A stretch of 64,000 bases of DNA, from the NCBI GenBank assembly GCA_030374765.1, contig JARGXX010000099.1:2542001-2606000 (forward strand), given 5' to 3'. This DNA is from Agarophyton chilense (taxonomy: Eukaryota; Rhodophyta; Florideophyceae; Gracilariales; Gracilariaceae). The notes beneath the pieces are model-generated. The model was not told the origin of the DNA. It ran no database searches and saw only the letters and a list, made by a program, of their open reading frames with translations. Position numbers and translations under genes: made by a program. Below, piece after piece: positions 33,301 through 43,466 of this stretch. Within the stretch, counting starts at the first letter, position 1, and every line of letters begins with the position of its first letter.

Positions 33301-34040
33301 CTTCCCCGTTCACTTCACGTCGGATGACAATAGAGTCTTGTGCTTCGATTATTCGACAAGGGCGCTGCACTCTCGCCACTACTCTTCAGATGTATCAAAT
33401 CCTTGCTCTCAATTGCCTCATTTCTGCATATTCTCTCTCAGTGCTCTATCTGGAAGGTGTAGTGCTTGGAGATAAGCAGATGACAATTATGGCAGCTGTT
33501 CTCTCGGTTGTCTCGTTCATGATCAATCGCTCAAAGCCGCTGAAAAAGCTCTCGACACAAAGACCGGCGTCTTCGATATTCTCCCCGCATCTCTTCCTTT
33601 CCACTATGGGCCAGTTTGCGGTACATTTGACATGTATGATAGCCTGTATGCGATTTATTCGTCCTTACCTGCCTGAGGATTACGCGCCGAAGATTGACGA
33701 AGAGTTTGCCCCGAGTTTGGCAAATACAGTTATCTTCTTGCTCTCCATTGCCCAACAACTATCGGTGTATGTTCTAAATTACAAGGGCCGTCCATACATG
33801 CAGAGTCTGGCGGAAAACAAAGCCTTATTAAATTCGCTACTCGTTTGCGCTGGACTCCTCGCTATCTGCACTGCCGAAGTCTCTGTTGAACTGAACGAAT
33901 TCATGCAGTTGGTACGGTGGCCTTCAAGGCAGCTGCAAATGGAGATATCTGGTGTTCTCTTGTTTGATTTGCTTGGGGCCTTCCTTATCGACAAGATATT
34001 CACATTTTTGTTGGCTCCTCGTGCCCAAGTCATGGATTGA
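30396..34040 (+). CDS. ATP13A1: P5A-type ATPase (ATP13A1/Spf1), ER membrane helix dislocase
   Basis: The protein is 1214 residues in a single exon from the first ATG. Key motifs are TGES at residue 315 (actuator), PPELPMQL at 457 in the fourth core helix (typical of P5A), DKTGT with the phosphorylated D500, and GDGTNDVGALKQAHVGVAL at 845-863. An insertion rich in Lys, Gln and Ser (about 869-960) follows, as in other P5A pumps. Hydrophobic segments fit two extra N-terminal helices plus ten core helices. P5A ATPases remove mis-inserted transmembrane helices from the ER and influence sterol and manganese balance. Loss of none of the catalytic residues is seen. Confidence 0.95.
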   Translation: MSSSTVEPIQWTGDSIVRLSLHRPARPITRLDTSPFAFLYSIWLIAVLYYQLSKFTTLALLAMLVILHILSFLIQHWMVSAKVFISWQTVTKFDAQDVADGIIYAFARPQMHRGKSQLIQLKSDEAGRIFFLFQKRTYEYNVESHVFEKVYYPTQHQIGYYAEYARSTFGLSDDELLHNLARFGDNKLDMPAPSFMELYKENLLAPFFIFQVFCIFLWLLDEYWKYSLMTFGMMLLFEATVAAARLRSLRELRGMRNIPLPTVVYRGKKWKTISSLELLPGDIVSIGRGKDPSHAVPCDLLLLSGSAVVNEAMLTGESVPLMKEPISTISSSDMSEHLSIDSVHKNYVLFGGTRILTHTPAIVDGTTPPSKSPEGGCVCFVLRTGFGSSQGKLMRTILFSTESVAENSWEAALFILLMLVFAIAASGYVLYHRYTEDHDGRYKLLLRCVLIITSVVPPELPMQLAIAVNNSLISLAKSLVFCTEPYRIPFAGKIDICCFDKTGTLTTDSINAAGIALPSTERPEQATSRTESDVYDFLPVESSSMDASLVLGACHSVVHVENELIGDPLELAALDAINWVYGRSGACIPKRGGAGLACAKILQRYRFASVLQRMSVIADVSGSAPRNGLRVLLKGSPEAVSKLLEGGTLPDKYKASAHRLAREGYRVLALAYKELEQGMTASEATKIPREEAESNMKFAGFVCFECPLRNDSRKVIRMLKKSSHMVTMITGDATLTAAHVAMQVGMCSKSILILDMSEANPGTLEWFSANSGKRKKRFAVDMVHVLSKDFDLCISGPALRFLLDTESDATNIFRYIKVYARMSPEQKEKILTALKEQGLVTLMCGDGTNDVGALKQAHVGVALLSAIVTRPQNPRRKADGDARSQVTKTNPQPKSQRNSNLKQRKKHTKTPSPHEGIESGDKNKSGQSSRETKLTKAELYQKKMDELSASLGSSDDQPPLVKLGDASIASPFTSRRMTIESCASIIRQGRCTLATTLQMYQILALNCLISAYSLSVLYLEGVVLGDKQMTIMAAVLSVVSFMINRSKPLKKLSTQRPASSIFSPHLFLSTMGQFAVHLTCMIACMRFIRPYLPEDYAPKIDEEFAPSLANTVIFLLSIAQQLSVYVLNYKGRPYMQSLAENKALLNSLLVCAGLLAICTAEVSVELNEFMQLVRWPSRQLQMEISGVLLFDLLGAFLIDKIFTFLLAPRAQVMD

Positions 34041-34224
34041 AGATATTAACCTCCCAAGTCGATAATTAAAAACTGTTTGCATTAGAAAGGCATATAACGT
34101 TCTGTCCATTGAGAAAGTGGCATACCTAGATTTCGGTCGGCACTCTTCCCTCTGGTTTTCCATTCCCAATCCAGCAAACATTGCTCAATACTACTCGAGA
34201 TGGGATGTGCCACGTTGCAGCTGT

Positions 34225-35115
34225 TTACAAAACGTAAGGAAAAATGGCACGGCGTTTTCTGACGGAAGTCGTTTCTGATTTGAATATCGCTGCATACCAT
34301 TGTTTTGTGCGGAGAGCTGAGTCAGTGAGATTTGTGACAACGAACAAGAGCATAAACGCTGAACCAGTGCGTTGCAATGCCAAGACGAATGATAGGTACA
34401 CCACAATCTCAGCAAAGTAATGTGGACAGATCACGTAACGGAACAAGAATCCGCGAGGTAAGCCATATTTGCCCACTCGGGGTGTAACGTGTGCAAGGGT
34501 ACGGTGTGAAAAATGTTGTGCGAATGATCCAAAGATGAAAGTCACCAAAACCTAGTTTATGCAGAAGAAAGGGTCAAGTGAACTGTTAGTTATAATGTTT
34601 GTAGAATGCTGTACATAATCGTGTAATGTACTTACGAGAATCGTTCGAGGTAGAGGTATTCTTTCATCCAATAATCTCATTGTGTAACACTCCAAGTGAA
34701 TGGTTACGGATGATAGTACATAGTAAGAAGTTCCGGAAACAAACTGAGAAAGAGAGAGCAATCGAGTTTTTGAAAATTTGTGCACAAAGAAACATTCTAA
34801 AAGTCGACGAGCGACTTGCACCGTGTAGAGAATAGCAACAGGATGTCTCGTCGTTTTAAGCAAGAGAGCACAGACCCCAGAGCTTGTGAGTCCAACGATG
34901 TAAAACATCTTCCACACCATTGGTGTGGGCAGTAGCGGCTTGCAAGTCTTCTCCAAAACTAATGCACGTTTCCTATTCCTCGACCGCGCTGCTTGGAACT
35001 TGCCGTAGCTGAAGATATCATTCAAAAGAGGTACTGCACGTCTAAGCAAGAACGCTAATATGCCTGTCAACCAAGCGATATGCACGATAGTATACACAAC
35101 CCTTAGAAAATCCAT
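34225..35115 (-). CDS. SRD5A3: Polyprenol reductase (SRD5A3/DFG10 family), two exons
   Basis: Exon 1 is 35115-34636 (160 codons); the intron is 34635-34552 (84 nt, GTAAGT ... CTAG, phase 0); exon 2 is 34551-34225. Exon 2 carries the family core: LPRGFLFRYVICPHYFAEIVVYLS, then TNLTDSALRTKQWY, ending KRRAIFPYVL, close to the 'NL...H.WY...F......RKALIPF' C-terminus of the family. Several membrane segments are visible in exon 1 (HIAWLTGILAFLL, FYIVGLTSSGVCALLL). The enzyme reduces polyprenol to dolichol in the ER for N-glycosylation. Total about 268 residues, shorter than the human protein (318). It converges on the P5A ATPase gene, with 184 bp between. Confidence 0.92.
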
Positions 35116-36602
35116 TATAAACTGTTCCAGGACTCAACTTCACCCAGGACTGCTTTCCTTGGTCGGAGACTGAGCTCGATAGTCCTAAGATGTCGTGGTA
35201 TGACAGCGATCTGTGCCTGTAGTGTAATAGATTGAGTTGCAGTGGCATCATTTTCTCTTCCGCAACATTATGCCCGCTGTGATGTGGCCTGAGTAGCTAA
35301 ATTCAAGATGGGAGTGAATCAGCGACTAATGGCCAACATCGGGAACGCTGTCGGGCCCTGCAGTGCTCCTATTCGTCGCGCCTGCCCCTCTAGGTATGCG
35401 CCAAAATCGAGAATAGTACCTATTTGGTCATGCCTTGGATGCCTACCAAACAATATACCATATTCTGTTTAGCCGTTAACGGCTCTTGTAAACTGTGCAT
35501 GAAACCCCGTTTTGACTCTTAAAGATTCCCATTTTCGTCACCGTTTTGCAACATACATAAACACAGCAATCACTGCAGCGGCCCGCAGTTCACAATAAAC
35601 CGCATTCAACTCAATTGCATCGAACACCTCGATCACAGTGTGTCAGGAAGTCGAAAAAGATGCGGTCTTTGTCCAAGAACAGGACTTGGGTGTTCCAAAG
35701 ACCCATGTTATGCGGAATTTACTGCAGCCAACCCTGCCTACGTCAAAACGACTACTTGCATGAAAACCATTGACCACGATGTGAAGGTCTGGTACGTCTC
35801 GAGTAGAAGAGTAATGCGAGCGATAATTCTTATGGACAGTACACTTGGGTCACCTTTGATGCAGATAAAAATTAGTGTGCTGACGCCTTCCAACTTTGAA
35901 TAGAACACCCTTTACGGGCATTCAACCCGAAGTTGGAAGGCTTGGGCCGAAAAGCTGGCAAACTAGAAAGTTAAGGCAGACAAAATGATTCATGATTGGC
36001 TGTGGCATGGAATTGCAAGAAGCTGTTTGAGGGGCGGGGGAAAGAGAGCGATAACTTCTTCGCGAACGTCAAGGTCTTGGTCTTGAAGAATTTATCATCA
36101 ACTGGCCTGATAGAGTGTTGGCCGTTTTAGTGAGAGAACGTTTCTTCCAAAAGTAACGTTCTTTGCTACGTATCAATAGAACATAGCATGCCCGTAAAAC
36201 AAAGAGAGAAAGAGAGTTTTCGAGAGAACCCCCCCCCCCCCCCCCCCCCCCCGTACAACACACGTACAACTGTGTCGCAGGCGAGGGCGTCGAGCCGCAT
36301 GAAAAAACGAGGGCACTATGGCATGACATGTCTTGTTCTGCAGAGCAATCGAGAATTTAGCCGTGCCTGGTGAGCAGGTTGGCTATATGGGGACGCATGT
36401 ACTTAACTGTCGCGACGATGGGTTCAGCAGCCGTTGGATATGGTTTCGGGGGCATCTTCGTTATTCAGATTTTCGCAAATAAACAGAAATCAAAGCGAAG
36501 TCCTCGTAGTTACGGCATGTTTCATCACGATTTCCAACAACGTAGATGCTTTAGTTAAGAACAAAGGCAGACCCCGTACTTATACGATCACTTGAATTCG
36601 TA
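35116..36602. other. Intergenic with hairpin and poly-C tract
   Basis: It holds the 5' flank of SRD5A3, a perfect 12-bp inverted repeat (35885-35896 with 35930-35941), a repeat shared with 40309-40351 (36059-36103) and a 24-base C run. An 87-codon frame at 35640 starts with GTG and has no recognised domain. Confidence 0.5.
36229..36252. repeat. Homopolymer of 24 C
   Basis: An uninterrupted run of 24 cytosines. The number may be imprecise because such runs are hard to sequence. Confidence 0.9.
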
Positions 36603-37199
36603 ATGTCGGAGGAAGGGCCCTCATGGTGGTGTACTAGATCATGCTTCGGCTCGGACGTATCTGGAGCGCCAAAGACATGGTTTGCGCTCTTCGAATTCTT
36701 TCCGCAACGTTCGCAGCAGCACGCTTTTTTACGCGTTTCTGTTTGTGATGGAACTGTATCTCAGGATGCCCTCTTCAATCATGATGAGATATTTTCGAGG
36801 TACGGCTATGGGTTCTCTTCTCAAGATACTTACAAACGCGCACAGTGCTTTCGAGACGTTATTGACCGAAGTGGTGAAGGGGATGTTTCGGTGCTGGGAC
36901 ATGGGCCTTCCTTTGTGGTTGAGGTCAGCGGTGCGGAACTTGACCCGACAGTACGACTCACAATGAAAGAAGATTTAAACCCGAACGAATTCATTGATCG
37001 AGTGACGAAATACATGACGTATGTTGACGCGTTGGTAGACAGTGTTCATGAGCATGTCGCCCTCCACACTAGGGAAAAGGACGAACTTTCCAAGGCCGTT
37101 CAGAAAGCTACAGAAGCAAAGCGGAATGATGATGAGCTACTGACCCAGGGTGTGCGTATCCTCATGAAAGAAAAGTGGGACTGCTGGCGTAGACAGTGA
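36603..37199 (+). CDS. XRCC4-like protein (head domain and coiled coil), possibly incomplete
   Basis: The protein is 198 residues from an ATG. The pattern fits the XRCC4/XLF/PAXX fold: an N-terminal beta-rich head (FLRVSVCDGTVSQDALFNHDEI; then CFRDVI, PSFVVEVSGAELDPTVRL; ending in ... NPNEFIDRVTKYMTYVDALVD) followed by a long charged helix (VALHTREKDELSKAVQKATEAKRNDDELL). The segment VRILMKEKWDC is at the place where XRCC4 proteins have 'FVLILNEKKRKI'. XRCC4 with DNA ligase IV joins DNA ends. The end at TGA 37197 may be reading into an intron, because XRCC4 proteins are longer and a coil-like frame (ELIDLHQETLQELALPQ) appears at about 37435-37490. The assignment is structural guesswork by eye. 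Confidence 0.45.
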   Translation: MSEEGPSWWCTRSCFGSDVSGAPKTWFALFEFFPQRSQQHAFLRVSVCDGTVSQDALFNHDEIFSRYGYGFSSQDTYKRAQCFRDVIDRSGEGDVSVLGHGPSFVVEVSGAELDPTVRLTMKEDLNPNEFIDRVTKYMTYVDALVDSVHEHVALHTREKDELSKAVQKATEAKRNDDELLTQGVRILMKEKWDCWRRQ

Positions 37200-37747
37200 C
37201 TCGCGATTGGTTTATTGCTCTTGCCATCACAGATAACAAGATCTTCCGGCAATGGCCAAGCGATTCGGACACGTCCTCTACGCTCTTCGCGTCCACTATC
37301 TCCATATTCGCAGTATTTGCCGCTTTCCATTCCCATTTTAAGCGACTCTGTATACCTTCAAGGAGAATATCGGCTGCATGGGGCCCGCTGATAACTTAAA
37401 AGCAGTAATCAAGTTGCGAAGCGCTGAGCGTGGAACTGATCGATTTGCATCAGGAAACTCTTCAAGAACTCGCACTGCCTCAAATACCACAACCCACCAA
37501 TATTGGCGCGGTAGTCCTCCACCAACAAGAAGGTTATTAACGCTCTGTATGAATGAACTAACCGCAGTTCGTAACAGTACCAGATTCTCCGCAGACGAGT
37601 GGCATCACTTGTGCGACAGATTTTGGGCAAGAGATAATGACCACGGCATAGAAGCTGCGATTGTTCCCTCAAATGTCCGTGAAAGCATTGGTGGAGAAGA
37701 CATGAACTATCAGAAATCTCAAGAAACCTGTACTTAAAACTTCGGAA

Positions 37748-38990
37748 GTGGAAGGGATGGCAGCAAACATAGATCTTGAAGGGGCTGGGAATATTCAGGA
37801 TAGCCTACAAGTGTGGGAGGCCGATGATGACGTCGGAAGGCGTGGAGAGGCGAATGATGCAGGCGGCGCTGTTGTTTGCGAGATCAGCGCAGCTGCTGTT
37901 AAAATCCCCGAAGCACTATCAGCGCAGCCATTGCTTGAATGTGCTGATACTACCGAATCAAATGCTGCGGTGGTGACTGCTGTTTTGCGTGAACCCGCCC
38001 CCGTTGCTGGGGATGATATGGAAACTGTTATAGTGTATTCAACAGATACTACACCTCCAGGGAGGCTCCGATGTCACGTTTCATCCGCACCGCAGACTAG
38101 AAATGAAAGAAACAGGCGGTGCGAACACACTGGATTTCGCAGTTGTGAATGATGACAGCGTGCACGATATGGAAACTAATCAAGTAGGCCATGAAGAAAA
38201 TCAACGCGAAGAAGATGGAGAATTAGCAGAGGAGGCAACGGGTGTTGTCACGTCCGATGGTCCTGGAACAACAGTTGAAAGCTTTTCTCCCGTTAAGGCC
38301 TCTGAACGCCTCCCCACATCCACAAGATTAGCTATGGGTGATGATTCTGAGTTGAAAACTACTGCACAAATTAGCATGATTGATACAGTTGAGCCTCCAC
38401 AACCGTTTACAGATGATGGTCAGACTAGGCATGATGTATCTACGAGTCAAGTGTCGTTGAATACTGAGAGCGCTCCAGTGACATCCTTAAAAATTGCAGA
38501 GGAAGCTGTGAAAACAAACAGGTGCATCGCTCAATGATGTTTTAGAGCCAGCTCCTCTGGGGAAGATCCAACCCCAGTTCGTGAAGCAGCTGGAGTTGGA
38601 GGAAAATCCTGAGTCTGCAACGTGCCGCGTGAGGCCACGAGTCCCGTTGATGATTCTATGTCAGGAAACGACGCAGTGTTGACCGCAATAACTCGACCCA
38701 ATCTCATCGCGTCTTGAATTTGGAGTTATCACAAAAGCCAGAACACATAGATAGTGTGATGCCGATTACCCAACCATTACTCGAAGGATCTTCAGCGAAC
38801 TACGGAACGTCAACTCTCGAATCTTGGAGAACTGCTCAGACTTCGGGATCCAGCTTTGTATATTGAAATGAGCTTTCTCTCAGAATTGTGTCGGAAGATG
38901 TTTCTGAAAAAGGAAGTACAAGTTTCACCAGACGAATGCGCCAATGGTGCAACGAATTTGCGCACTACCAGGGAGGCTGCTGGGGAACGC
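37748..38990 (+). pseudogene. Acidic low-complexity coding region, frame broken
   Basis: Frame 37748-38152 (acidic, Ala/Val-rich) passes at about 38060-38150 into a second frame (38103-38537) of the same character. That passes at about 38520 into a third (ASLNDVLEPAPLGKIQPQF), and a fourth continues near 38710-38990 (SQKPEHIDSVMPITQPLLEGSS; SELCRKMFLKKEVQV). The composition stays alike across the breaks, which argues for one coding unit with small indels rather than four genes. It could be the C-terminal part of the XRCC4-like gene, or a separate gene; sequencing error is also possible. No domain recognised. Confidence 0.4.
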
Positions 38991-41373
38991 GGAACGCATG
39001 TAGATCCAAGCAGATAGACACGAAGTTTATTCATAATTCCAGTTCTAGCTCGAGTCGAAAGTTTGTAGCTAGACGATGAGAACCTATCTCTGTGACTTAC
39101 CTTCTTTACGTAATGATCTTTACCCCATCCTGTTGATAGCCTGCGTCGAGCAACTACAAAAGAGTCGCCGGGTAGCGGACAGAACCCTCTACACACCCAA
39201 CCTCAGAGGTGTACAGAGGGCACTGCTTCTTGGGACTATCGACAGGCGCTGATCACGAGCCCTTTCATGTTCCCTCTGCTTTTTGATCAGCCCCTGGTGG
39301 CGTCCAAGCTCCGCTACCCCTGGAGACCGGTGGTCCCAGTGACTTGTTACGCCCTACTTCTGCAAAAAGAAGGAAAAGGAAGCGGTGGTTAGTGCACGAT
39401 TCATTGTGGCGACGCGTCGAAAAACACGCGAGAAGAACGAAATACGTACCACTAGCCAGCAGCGTTGACTATGTGTGAAACCTGAAAGGATTTGCTAATC
39501 CTGTCTTTGAGGTAGGGGGGGGAGGGGGGTTGGCCAATTGATGTGATCGAGACGAGAGCAGGGTGCGGGATGGGACGGGTGGTTTTTATAGGGAAGCTAA
39601 GAGTGCGGCAGAGGACCCATTGATTATAGCAATTAGAGCAAAGGTCCCCACAAATGCAGAAAAGTTTGATGTAGTGTCAGTCCAAACTCTTTGACGCGCA
39701 CGGATGGAGAGGAAATTGCAGACACTAATCATTGTGCGGCAGAGTGAGGTCGACACGTTCGAATGCGGCTGAGTTACTGCAAAACGCTGTGTGACAAAAG
39801 CTTCGTGCTTGCATGCTAGAGTAAGCAACCTCGACGATGACACGCCGCAGCGATAGTTCTTACAAATCATTTCAAGTTCACATGTTGCGCTAATTGTGCT
39901 CAGGAGGTTTGTTCGCTGACTCTGTGACGTATTTCGCTTGGAATGGAGCACACGGTAAGTCTTGTGTTCAATGACCCAGATGCTCCGTGTTAAAGACAAG
40001 GAGCTTTAAACCACGCTCGGAATCCATACCTTCACGAAATTTAAAGATGGGGGGGGGGGAGGTTGAGTGTCCGTCGAAGGAGCAGTAGTATAGTAGACGT
40101 TTGTGGAAACCTGCGAGTTCGCAGTCACCTGGGAAGAGGTTGTGTCAGAGATTGAAAGGACAGCAGTGTCTGCTTTGCCGTCGGTCATTGTCAAAACCTT
40201 GATCCATATTTGAGATGTTTCACCTTTCCATGCTTCAAAATCATCGAGGATAGATAAAGGTTAACGTTTCCGAGAAACGGGCACTGTCGAGAAGTATGTG
40301 TTTTCCATTTCTTCGCGGGCGTCAACGTCTTGGTCTTGAAGAATTTATCATCAAAGAGAGAGAGAGAGGGAGGGTGAGAGAACTCTTCAGCTTTCGTGTC
40401 GGCACGGATTGGTGTACGACGGTCCTCACCATACACAATTTGCGGACTGTTCTAACATGGCGTGGGGAACAAAACATACGGGAAGGAATCATTGAGAAAT
40501 CTTTGGGCTTCTCGCTGACTGATGTATTTGGGAAGTGGGTTTAATGATCAAAGAAAGCAATGATACATCGGAATTGGTTGAGGACCATGACCATGATCAT
40601 GATGAATGCAAGTAAATATAATGTACAAACGTGCACCCATTCAAAAGGCTCTGGTCATCATGATTGTTGCATCAAAGCATGGAACAAGTAGTCTATTCCG
40701 CTTGAGGTACGATCGACAACGTTGCGTCGTTCCATGTATGCAAAGGTACACTCGCTACTCATCGACCACTAGGAAATTTATTATGGCCAGACTAATATGC
40801 TACCGGTGCATCACTCAGCAGATGCCATTTAGTCATCGCTACAGTTGCCGAAAACAGAGGATCATGCGACGCGAATGTTGCTTCCAGCCTGGCCATTGAG
40901 CAGTTTCCTCTTCATGGCGCGGAACGGCGCCGAACACTGCATTTGTGTTGAAGCGGTTTGCACTCAAAACAGTAATTTTCAACGGTTGGACTTCAACCGC
41001 CGATTTCTTGGGAACCGCCTCCCCCATCAGTATGACGTGTTTTGTGCCCTTAATCGCAACACCTGGGCACCACAGCCGTTTGCACGTGTTTCTTCACGAG
41101 AACAGCCGCGCTTTTTCCACTGCTTGACATGTCGTCGCCTCCGCGGTGCTTTATGAACATAAAAGCCCGAAGCCACAACGTATGACTTCAACCTTCGCGA
41201 AGGAAATGCATGGATCGCGAGCCACAATTGCATTTCAATCTATCGGCTTGCCTATCGGTTGCAAATCAGCATCAACGCTACAATTCTGCCCTCCATTACG
41301 TTGCAACAAACGTCTTTCAGGACCCATTTGCGCGTCAACAACAATCTGCCGTCAATCACAACCACATAGCATC
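38991..41373. other. Intergenic, no gene assigned
   Basis: Several short frames occur. The best, 39999-39586 (minus, 137 codons), ends in a hydrophobic stretch FVGTFALIAIINGSSAALLASL but matches nothing I know. G-rich runs are at 39515-39528 and 40051-40059, and a GA-rich run at 40353-40380. The repeat at 40309-40351 is shared with 36059-36103. Confidence 0.4.
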
Positions 41374-42363
41374 ATGCAGGGTTTACGCGCGGCGCAATTT
41401 GTGTTGCTGGGCTACATGAACTTCGGATCTCGTGGTTTTAATGCCCAAAAAAAGAGTTTCAATCCAAAAGCGCTTGACGTAGACCTGACTGGAAGACATT
41501 ACATAGTGACTGGTGGAACCTCAGGTCTCGGGTATGTTACTGCGGAAGAGTTGGCTAGGCGGGGTGGCAGTGTGCATATTGTGTGTAGGAATGCTCAGAA
41601 GGGCGAAGCGGCGAAAAACCAAATCGTAGCAGACACGGGCAATAACCACGTGAAGGTTCATGAGTGTGATATCTCCAGTCTAGCTGCCGTGAAGAAGTTC
41701 TCGGATGAATGGAAACGGAGCGGCACCCCCCTCAACGCTCTCGTCAATAACGCTGGCGTGCTTCTGAATGAGCCACGTACTTCAAAGGACGGCCACGAGT
41801 TATCGTTTGCTACCAACACCCTTGGAACATTTGCGCTCACAGAAATGCTGACACCGGTTTTACAGCGTTCCGGAAACGCTAGAGTTGTGACGGTGAGTTC
41901 TGGCGGTATGCTCACCGAAAATCTCGAGCTAGAAGATTTTGAAGGCAAATCGTTAATTAAAGGAAACAAATTCGATGGCTCACGTCAATATGCAAAATGC
42001 AAACGACGTCAGATAGCTCTGACCGAGTACTGGGCTCAAAAGCACACCGATTCTGGGATATTCTGGGCCTGCATGCACCCCGGATGGGCTAAGACGCCAG
42101 GTGTCGAGAGTTCTATCCCGGAGTTTTATAACACATTCAAAAATCAATTCCGAACGGCTCAAGAAGGTGCAGATACCATTGTGTATCTGGCAGCGGCTGA
42201 TGAGGCGCTGACCTTTCCATCGGGGGAGTTCTTCTTGGATAGAAAACCAGTCGCTAAGCATTTGGCGCTGGGTAGAACTGAATATAAGAGGGAAAAAGTG
42301 TTCGGGCTTGTTGATAGGCTGCGAGAAATTGCGCGAGACGGTGGCCTGGACGTTCCTGAGTGA
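41374..42363 (+). CDS. DHRS12: Short-chain dehydrogenase, DHRS12 type
   Basis: From the ATG at 41374 the protein is 329 residues. The N-terminus (MQGLRAAQFVLLGYMNFG) lines up with the start of human DHRS12. The Rossmann motif is TGGTSGLG, then NNAGVLLN, the catalytic Ser in VTVSSGGML, and the YAKCK of the YxxxK motif. CMHPGWAKTPGV and FFLDRKPVAKHL are characteristic of this subfamily. The frame is open upstream to an ATG at 41182, which would add 64 residues rich in Ser, Thr, Arg and Cys, possibly a targeting peptide; I chose the shorter start because it matches the family. The substrate is unknown; an NAD(P)H-dependent oxidoreductase is expected. Confidence 0.9.
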   Translation: MQGLRAAQFVLLGYMNFGSRGFNAQKKSFNPKALDVDLTGRHYIVTGGTSGLGYVTAEELARRGGSVHIVCRNAQKGEAAKNQIVADTGNNHVKVHECDISSLAAVKKFSDEWKRSGTPLNALVNNAGVLLNEPRTSKDGHELSFATNTLGTFALTEMLTPVLQRSGNARVVTVSSGGMLTENLELEDFEGKSLIKGNKFDGSRQYAKCKRRQIALTEYWAQKHTDSGIFWACMHPGWAKTPGVESSIPEFYNTFKNQFRTAQEGADTIVYLAAADEALTFPSGEFFLDRKPVAKHLALGRTEYKREKVFGLVDRLREIARDGGLDVPE

Positions 42364-43466
42364 GTCGAGTAACGGAGTTGTTCAGTAGGCAGCTATATTT
42401 GGCTTTCACGACAACATCGGTTTCTTTCTAGGGATGGAGGTTGTAGTGAAGATTCTAATTTCATAAAGCTAACAAGATATCCGTTTCCCTGTCGATTCGA
42501 GCACTGCCAAGCTATGAATGCCAACACGCTTTGCTCTCAATAACCGTCGTTCTGCCCGTCTAGTCCATCGAGTCCGTGTCGACGGATCCACCCCTCTGGC
42601 AAACCGATAAGCACAGAAATGGCGCGTGAGGCTCCAGGGGTACAGTATTAGAAAAGAGGACCATGCTCGATCGACTTTGCAGTGGTGGGGTGATTGTAGT
42701 GAGCAAAGTTGGAACTAAACTTGGCTGCTTATCTCGCCTTCACCGTGTTTCCATGTGTCCCAAATTATGTTATTCTTTGCTTGTCCGTTCCAAATTTTCG
42801 TTCCGAGGCTTCGGGTTGTGCGAAAGCAACATATTTCGCTACATGTGCTGTGCCGTAGCTAGAGTTTCTACACTAGGTGGTGGAATTTCATCATTGACCT
42901 GGTGGCAATGTACTGTCTACTGTGCTGCCCGCAACACATTGAGTCATGACAGCACAATCGCTTGAGGGAATAATCGGAAGAAAAAAACAGCACGATGACT
43001 AAAAGAGTCTTGGGCACAATCCCTTGTACCAAGAGTAAAAGATTACCCTTGTAGATTCCTCTTAATTACCCCACGAAATCTCGCAACAGATGAGCGACAA
43101 CACATGCAGTACGCAACGGAGAGTTATGGTAGAGATACGTGGTAGAGACAACTTGTGATCTCGAATGGCCGTTGGCGGGTGAACGCCATATGCAGGCTTT
43201 TTCAAAAGCAACGGAAAACACGTTTGCGCCAATTTCGTGTTTTCCACCAAAATGCTTCCGGACTCTGAATCTGCAGTGTAGACGCCAGAACCGCCGGCGT
43301 TCATCCGTAGGGCGGCTGCACGTGGAAAAGGTGGCCCCTCCATCTTTACTCGGCGAAATACGGTTCACGTTTCTTCGTTGCCAAGTCTACTGTCTTTGTC
43401 CAGTCTCGGCGCTACCCTCTTCCTTCCGAGCAATATCTCCGCGCCGTATTTTTCTCTCCAAGCAAC
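42364..43466. other. Intergenic, 5' flank of the MYCBP gene
   Basis: Only short frames with atypical Cys-rich or low-complexity translations occur. No RNA gene is seen. Confidence 0.4.
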
